Positions 59,479 to 64,000 of a stretch of 64,000 nt of DNA are shown one piece after another. The stretch comes from DASVTR01 sp036387475. GTDB lineage: Bacteria > Acidobacteriota > Blastocatellia > Pyrinomonadales > Pyrinomonadaceae. The stretch spans positions 1 to 64,000 of the forward strand of contig DASVTR010000015.1 of the NCBI GenBank assembly GCA_036387475.1, in the 5' to 3' direction. Position numbers and translations under genes: made by a program. Positions within the stretch are counted from its first letter, which is position 1, and every line of letters starts with the position of its first letter. The notes under the pieces are model-generated. The model saw only the letters and a program-made list of their open reading frames with translations, had not been told where the DNA came from and ran no database searches.

Positions 59479-59580
59479 GTCTAACGCCCTAATTAACCTG
59501 GCGGGAAGCATCTAACCAAGCACCCTAATTGACGAATGAAAGGCGCGCTATTTCCGTACCGGTTGAATGAGTTGTTAGAG
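59479..59580 (-). other. attC-like recombination site
   Basis: On the minus strand CTCTAAC, AACTCATTCAACCGG open the site, and CCAGGTTAATTAGGGC, GTTAGAC close it. The inner boxes pair, and the pattern AACTCATTCAA plus TTAATTAGGGCGTTAGAC is typical of environmental attC sites. A second GTTAGAT lies inside. It follows the stop of the SnoaL-like gene by about 40 nt. Confidence 0.75.
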
Positions 59581-59620
59581 GGCGGCGTACATTACACCAG
59601 CCCCCTGTAAGTGTAAACTG

Positions 59621-60106
59621 TCACTGTTTACTGCCCTGACGCGATTGAATCATTGTGTTCTGAAAAACCGCTATCTGCCATTTCCCCTTTTCTTTCGTTA
59701 GGATGAGCACCGGAACAACTTGAGGCGTTGCTGGAAACTCTTCCTCTTTCTTAACAACATATCCTTCAACATGTACCACCGCCACATCATTGCGCAGAAA
59801 TCTGATACTTCGGACATCCAGGCGTTGCTTCGTACCCGGATAAATAGTTTTGAAGAGTTCTTCATGCCCGCGAGTTATCGCTTGACGACCCTTAACATAA
59901 GTACCAGTCCAAACCGTAAAGTCCGCATCTTCGGCAAACTGTTCTCCCCATAACTTAGCATCGGCTCTAGTCCAGGCATCACTCAAGTTGGCGATTACGG
60001 CTCGGATAGCAGCCTCATCTTTCGAGCGCTTATCGGTACTTTGTGCCATAGCAAAGCCACACAAGATAAGTAGCATGCCTAATGCTGCGATTGTTCGCTT
60101 CATCAT
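59621..60106 (-). CDS. Exported SnoaL-like / DUF4440 protein
   Basis: A 161-aa protein with signal peptide MKRTIAALGMLLILCGFAMAQ. The NTF2-like fold is indicated by AIRAVIANLSDAWTRADAKLW, EDADFTVWTGTYVKGRQAI and VLILTKEKGKWQIAVFQNTM. Function unknown; such domains act as small hydrolases or ligand binders. AGGAG lies just before the ATG. Cassette-like position. Confidence 0.75.
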   Translation of the reverse strand: MMKRTIAALGMLLILCGFAMAQSTDKRSKDEAAIRAVIANLSDAWTRADAKLWGEQFAEDADFTVWTGTYVKGRQAITRGHEELFKTIYPGTKQRLDVRSIRFLRNDVAVVHVEGYVVKKEEEFPATPQVVPVLILTKEKGKWQIAVFQNTMIQSRQGSKQ

Positions 60107-60136
60107 CTTTCTCCTTTATTCGAGATTGAACTAACA

Positions 60137-60475
60137 TTACTTTGAGAACCGAAAAGGAAGCCTACTTTCACTCAAATTAGACCCGCGCCGGGCGCAGGCA
60201 TTCATTACGAACACTTCTGTGCCCGGTGGGATGTCATCTTTAGATAGGCCAGCCTCGCCGACGAGTATGCCAGCCTTACCATCAAGCCGAGATGGATTGC
60301 TCATTTCAACGCCGCGAACACGGGTAATTAAGAATGTTCCATCGGGCTTACGCAATTCCAATGTGTCACCGGCCTTCAAGGATACACCCCAGGGTTCATC
60401 AGGCACGATGATGACGCCCCTTTGAGCAAGTAGGAAAACGTCAGCGACGGTTCCCGCAAGAGTTGTTTCAGACAT
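60137..60475 (-). CDS. Small beta-barrel protein (EF-Tu domain 2-like)
   Basis: About 113 aa. The core (GTVADVFLLAQRGVIIVPDE, SLKAGDTLELRKPDGTFLI, DDIPPGTEVFVMNA) looks like the beta-barrel of translation factor domain 2. The C-terminal tail NACARRGSNLSESRL is encoded by DNA related to an attC half, so it may be an accretion. The frame is open to 60592; ATG 60475 fits the fold. No functional assignment. Confidence 0.55.
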   Translation of the reverse strand: MSETTLAGTVADVFLLAQRGVIIVPDEPWGVSLKAGDTLELRKPDGTFLITRVRGVEMSNPSRLDGKAGILVGEAGLSKDDIPPGTEVFVMNACARRGSNLSESRLPFRFSK

Positions 60476-60648
60476 ACTCAACTTAAACTCAACGCATCTT
60501 AGACCGCCATGAGCAGTAAAGGTCGAAATAGTTGCACAGCACCGCTCGTCACTGATTACTTGGAGATGATACCGCAGTCGGGCTGCTCGCACAGCAAATA
60601 ATCTGACAACTGCTCCCCTTCTGCCCCGCTGTTAACCGTAACGCCTTC

Positions 60649-61200
60649 ATCGTCAAGCGTTTTTATACGCTAGACGCTCCTTTTGCATTCTGCGTCACGC
60701 ATTCCGCGCCGCTCGTCAAGCATTTCACCTCCACCGTCACGTGTTATAGCCGCTCGTCAGGCCATTTCGATAGCTCGTCACAGCATTTTGGTCGTCCGAC
60801 AGAGCGTTTCGGCCCTTCGACACTGCGTTTCGGTGCTTCGACACTGCGTTTTGACCCTTCGACAGAGCGTTTCAATGCTCCGACTTGACATTTCACTGCT
60901 CCGACTTGACATTTCACTGCCCCGACACGGCGTTTCACTGCTCCGACTCAGCGTTTTACTGCTCCGACAGAGCGTTTCACTGCTTCGACAGAGCGTTTCA
61001 GTGCTCCGACTCGACATTTCGGTGCTCCGACACGCTGTTGTGGTGCTCCGTCATGACATTTCAGTGCTCCGTCAACAGATTTCGGTGCTCCGTCACGGCG
61101 TTTCGGTGCTTCGTCACGCGTTTTTTTCAAAAATCGTACATTTCATGCCATCGTCAGGGTGTTTTGGTGCTTCGTCACGCCGTGCTTGTCGCAAAATCGT
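60649..61200. repeat. Tandem array of about 24 units of 21 bp
   Basis: The consensus core is CGACAnnGCGTTTC followed by a spacer ending TGC. Units are mostly exactly 21 nt; the left three and right three are more diverged, and one near 61110-61148 has an insertion containing AAAATCGTACA, which recurs near 61193. Long frames are open on both strands (for example 60683-61261) but encode only a heptad-like repeat, so I do not call a gene. The array ends about 155 nt before the inositol-phosphate synthase ATG. The rest of 60593-61356 shows nothing else. Confidence 0.85.
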
Positions 61201-61356
61201 ACAGTCAGGTAGAAAATCTTATCCGCCGCTGAGCAGATTGCAAAACAATCCCTCCGTTTGAGCAATCCGGCGATAGTATTACGCAAGATTTGACGCGACG
61301 GCGGCGGTCAGCGGGTCTATGCTGCTCTCAATAGATTCTGAAAGGACACAGGACAC

Positions 61357-62673
61357 ATGGTTGAAAAGGGCGCAGAGATAGCACCGGCCAAGGGCAAGCT
61401 TGGCGTTTTACTCGTCGGATTGGGAGCCGTCAGCACGACGTTCATCGCTGGCGTCGAAGCCATCAAGAAAGGCATCGCCGAGCCAATCGGCAGCCTGACG
61501 CAGATGAGCACGATTCGTCTCGGCAAGCGAACCGAAAATCGCGTGCCTCTCATCAAGGAATTTGTTCCGCTCGCGGACTTGAATGATTTGGTCTTCGGTG
61601 CTTGGGACATCTTCGAGGACACTGCCTATGAAGCAGCGATGCACGCGGGCGTGCTCGAAAAAGAGTTGCTCGCGCAACTGAAAGCGCCCTTGCAGAAGAT
61701 TAAGCCTATGAGCGCCGTCTTCGACCAGCACTACGTCAAGCGCCTCAACGGAGTGAACGTCAAAAAGGGCGCAAACAAGATGGAGTTGGCCGAACAACTC
61801 ATAGCGGAGATTGCAGAGTGGAAGCGTAAGAATAAATGCTCGCGGCTGGTGATGGTCTGGGCGGCTTCGACAGAGATTTTCTTGAAGCCCCACGCCGTTC
61901 ATAAGAATCTGAAAGCTTTCGAGCAGGCGATGCGCGATAATCATAAAGCCATCGCGCCTTCGATGATTTACGGCTACGCCGCTCTCAAGTCAGGCATTCC
62001 CTTCGCCAACGGAGCGCCGAATCTGACCGTTGATATTCCCGCACTCCTCCAACTCGCAGACCAGAATAATGTCCCCATCTGCGGCAAGGATTTTAAGACC
62101 GGGCAGACCCTTATGAAGACCATCATCGCACCCGGCTTGAAATCCAGAATGCTCGGCCTGCACGGTTGGTACTCGACTAATATCCTGGGCAACCGCGACG
62201 GCGAAGTTTTGGACGACCCTGAATCCTTCAAGACCAAAGAGGAATCCAAGCTCTCCGTGCTCGAATACATTCTACAGCCTGAAGTCTACCCGCAGCTTTA
62301 CAAGGACTTCTCGCACGTCGTACGCATTAACTACTATCCGCCGCGCGGCGATAACAAAGAGGGTTGGGATAACATAGACATCTTCGGCTGGCTCGGCTAT
62401 CCAATGCAAATCAAGATTGATTTCCTCTGCCGTGATTCTATCCTCGCCGCGCCCATTGTCTTAGACCTCGCGCTGTTTATGGACTTGGCCCAGCGTATGG
62501 AGATGAAGGGCGTGCAGGAATGGCTCTCCTTCTACTTCAAATCGCCGCAGACCGCGCCCGGCCTTTACCCGGAACACGACATCTTCATCCAACTGATGAA
62601 GCTCAAGAATACGCTCCGACACCTACGCGGCGAGGATTTAATCACTCACCTGGGCCTTGAATACTACGACTGA
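61357..62673 (+). CDS. myo-Inositol-1-phosphate (inositol-3-phosphate) synthase
   Basis: A 438-aa NAD-dependent isomerase converting glucose-6-phosphate to inositol-3-phosphate. It shows VGLGAVSTTFIAGV for NAD, GAWDIFEDTAYEAA, and the family's NTLRHLRGEDL near the end; KDFKTGQTLMKT and LSVLEYILQPEVYPQLYKDF are further matches. AGGA precedes the ATG. It should supply inositol for lipids or solutes. A 21-bp array lies directly upstream and a terminator follows. Confidence 0.92.
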   Translation: MVEKGAEIAPAKGKLGVLLVGLGAVSTTFIAGVEAIKKGIAEPIGSLTQMSTIRLGKRTENRVPLIKEFVPLADLNDLVFGAWDIFEDTAYEAAMHAGVLEKELLAQLKAPLQKIKPMSAVFDQHYVKRLNGVNVKKGANKMELAEQLIAEIAEWKRKNKCSRLVMVWAASTEIFLKPHAVHKNLKAFEQAMRDNHKAIAPSMIYGYAALKSGIPFANGAPNLTVDIPALLQLADQNNVPICGKDFKTGQTLMKTIIAPGLKSRMLGLHGWYSTNILGNRDGEVLDDPESFKTKEESKLSVLEYILQPEVYPQLYKDFSHVVRINYYPPRGDNKEGWDNIDIFGWLGYPMQIKIDFLCRDSILAAPIVLDLALFMDLAQRMEMKGVQEWLSFYFKSPQTAPGLYPEHDIFIQLMKLKNTLRHLRGEDLITHLGLEYYD

Positions 62674-62705
62674 GAGCTTCCCTCTTAAGATTAATTCTTG
62701 ACGCA

Positions 62706-62738
62706 AGAAGGGCTTGCCAGGTCTTCCGGCAAGCCTTT
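62706..62738 (+). terminator. Rho-independent terminator
   Basis: AAGGGCTTGCC pairs with GGCAAGCCTTT around a 9-nt loop, followed by a pyrimidine-rich, T-rich tail. It is 33 nt after the inositol-phosphate synthase stop. Confidence 0.8.
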
Positions 62739-62865
62739 CCTTTTGCTTCATTCAATCTTCCCGCGCGCGTCTGTCTCAAGCCTCCCGCAGCAAACGTTCT
62801 GGGGAGGCAACCTTACGTTTAGGTGCAATGTGCGGCTTGCAAATCTATCCAAAAAATCGGATGAA

Positions 62866-62960
62866 GACAGTATTTGTCAGTCTTTCTCTGACACGATTTG
62901 TCAGCTCAGACAGCCCTTCCCTGAAACGTTTCGTCGGCCCATTTTTCGATTCTCCTGCAT
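62866..62960. repeat. Possible decayed 21-23-bp repeat array
   Basis: Three or four loose copies of a GACAnnATTTGTC-like palindrome (for example TGACACGATTTGTCA) recur every 21-23 nt, upstream of the Clp-like gene as the other arrays are upstream of theirs. Divergence is high. Beyond this, 62739-63209 shows only a small hairpin near 63135 and the ribosome site. Confidence 0.3.
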
Positions 62961-63209
62961 ATTTTGTGGTGACAATCAGCGCATTGTCGTATATATAGCG
63001 TCTGTTGAAAACGGCGGCGTGCGCGAACCCGCTCAAGAGAGCAAACTCGCGTTGGCGGTCGCGCATCAATTATGACAGTGGTTCGTTCTTTGCATGGCAA
63101 CGGTGGGGATGTCGCCCGGCAAGGCCGGAACCGACCACTCGCGGTCGGATTTCTACAAACCTTAAAGCTCAAGACATCACTGCTGACCGCTCATGTAAGG
63201 AGGACGGCC

Positions 63210-64000
63210 ATGATTGCAGAAATGGAAATGGAAAAGCAGGAACAAACAATGGAAACGGTCTTCCTCGACCCGGATCAAAAAAGCCCGCGCGCACAGGAGT
63301 TTGAAGAAAAGCTCAGCCACCGCATTGTCGGTCAGGAGCGCGCCGTGCGTCGCATGAGCGGCCTCTACCAGATTTTTCTGGCGGGCATGAACCCGCCGAA
63401 TCGCCCCGTCGGGACGATGCTCTTTCTTGGGCCAACCGGCTCCGGCAAGACGCGCGTCGTCGAAGCGGCGGCTGAAGTTCTCTTCGGCGATTTGAACGCC
63501 GTGGTCAAGATAGACTGCGCCGAATTTCAGCACTCGCACGAAATCGCCAAGCTCATCGGTAGCCCTCCGGGATACCTCGGCCACCGCGAGACGAGTCCTA
63601 TGCTGACGCAGGAAAACCTGGATCGGATGCACACGGAAGAGACGAAGCTTTCGCTTATTCTGTTTGACGAGATTGAAAAAGCATCCGACAGTTTGTGGCA
63701 ACTGCTGCTCGGCATTCTGGACAAAGCGACGCTGACGCTCGGCGATAATCGCCGCGTCGATTTCTCGAAGACGATGGTCATTATGACCTCAAACCTCGGC
63801 GCACGCGAGATGTCTGAGTTGATCTCCGGCGGTATCGGCTTCGCTCCCGGCAAGGGCGTGCAGGCCAACAATGATACCGAAGTTGACCAGAAGATTTATC
63901 GCACGGCGGTCGAAGCCGCGCGCCGCAAGTTTTCGCCGGAATTTATGAACCGCATAGACAAGGTCGTCGTCTTCCGCAGTCTTAAGGAACATCACCTGCG
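63210..64000 (+). CDS. Clp-type AAA+ ATPase (truncated by window end)
   Basis: The first 263 residues of a single AAA+ module. Walker A is LGPTGSGKTRVVEAAAEVLF (about 77-96), the pore/second motif region has GSPPGYLGH, Walker B is LILFDEIEK, and MTSNLGAREM contains sensor 1. This matches the C-terminal ATPase domain of ClpA/ClpB, but it starts at a short N-terminus of about 35 residues with no Clp_N repeats and no first ATPase domain. AAGGAGG 6 nt before the ATG confirms the start. It continues past 64000. It may be a stand-alone chaperone module. Confidence 0.85.
   Translation, partial: MIAEMEMEKQEQTMETVFLDPDQKSPRAQEFEEKLSHRIVGQERAVRRMSGLYQIFLAGMNPPNRPVGTMLFLGPTGSGKTRVVEAAAEVLFGDLNAVVKIDCAEFQHSHEIAKLIGSPPGYLGHRETSPMLTQENLDRMHTEETKLSLILFDEIEKASDSLWQLLLGILDKATLTLGDNRRVDFSKTMVIMTSNLGAREMSELISGGIGFAPGKGVQANNDTEVDQKIYRTAVEAARRKFSPEFMNRIDKVVVFRSLKEHHL

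Noticed and set aside
60683..61261. A 192-codon frame of SVLRH-type heptad repeats that might be a coiled coil
   Set aside because: Other frames in both directions are also open; residues are a direct read-out of the 21-bp unit; no convincing start context.
1..64000. tRNA or rRNA genes
   Set aside because: I looked for T-loop and cloverleaf signatures in the intergenic gaps and saw none; a tRNAscan-type search would be needed to exclude them fully.

Overview
The window (about 57% G+C by eye) is a densely packed chromosomal segment of a Gram-negative bacterium. LpxD, ADP-heptose and heptosyltransferase genes imply an LPS outer membrane. The mix of a VWA-domain secreted protein of the type abundant in Acidobacteriota, ECF sigma/DUF4252 operons, a GH57 branching enzyme, an archaeal-like myo-inositol-phosphate synthase and B12 uptake suggests Acidobacteriota, perhaps class Blastocatellia. 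That placement is inference. No rRNA, tRNA, phage, IS transposase or CRISPR was seen.

Layout. 0-3.4 kb: a minus-strand BtuFCD-type cobalamin importer with a cobalamin riboswitch upstream, and a second, edge-truncated riboswitch downstream that should control the next operon to the left. 3.4-4.0 kb: a composite repeat locus. 4-8 kb: mtnA, a small metallothionein, galE and ugd. 8-13.7 kb: a FecR-like secreted protein, a Tat-exported glycosylasparaginase and terpenoid genes (CrtB/HpnD-like plus polyprenyl synthase). 13.7-21.5 kb: coaBC, two tandem family-4 UDG-like genes, priA, lpxD, a ferritin-like gene. 21.8-30 kb: SDR, GT28 glycosyltransferase, DUF2059, radical SAM and an NtrYX-like two-component pair. 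30-38.7 kb: CPBP protease, an ECF sigma/membrane protein/DUF4252x2 operon, citrate synthase, SAM hydroxide adenosyltransferase, a glycine-zipper protein, and cysteine desulfurase with an IscU-like partner. 38.7-41 kb: small same-strand genes with integron attC-like sites. 41-45 kb: VWA protein and a bifunctional PBP. 45-57.5 kb: K+ channel, epimerase, a split heptose operon, DUF3108, DUF4912, GH57, GDPD, AraC. 57.5-60.6 kb: a second attC/cassette-like cluster. 60.6-64 kb: a 21-bp repeat array, myo-inositol-phosphate synthase and a Clp-type ATPase cut by the window end.

The most unusual feature is not a gene. About 17 intergenic inverted repeats are built from degenerate tandem heptamers. The heptamer sequence differs between loci but the architecture (heptamer arm, short loop, complementary arm) recurs. 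They sit at gene ends, often supplying the stop codon and last codons of the upstream gene. One forms the variable arm of a cobalamin riboswitch, and one pair brackets a 16-unit array of 21-bp palindromes. A second 21-bp array (3 x 7 bp, two helical turns) precedes the inositol-phosphate synthase gene. A second layer is two integrase-less clusters of cassette-like genes sharing an attC subfamily.
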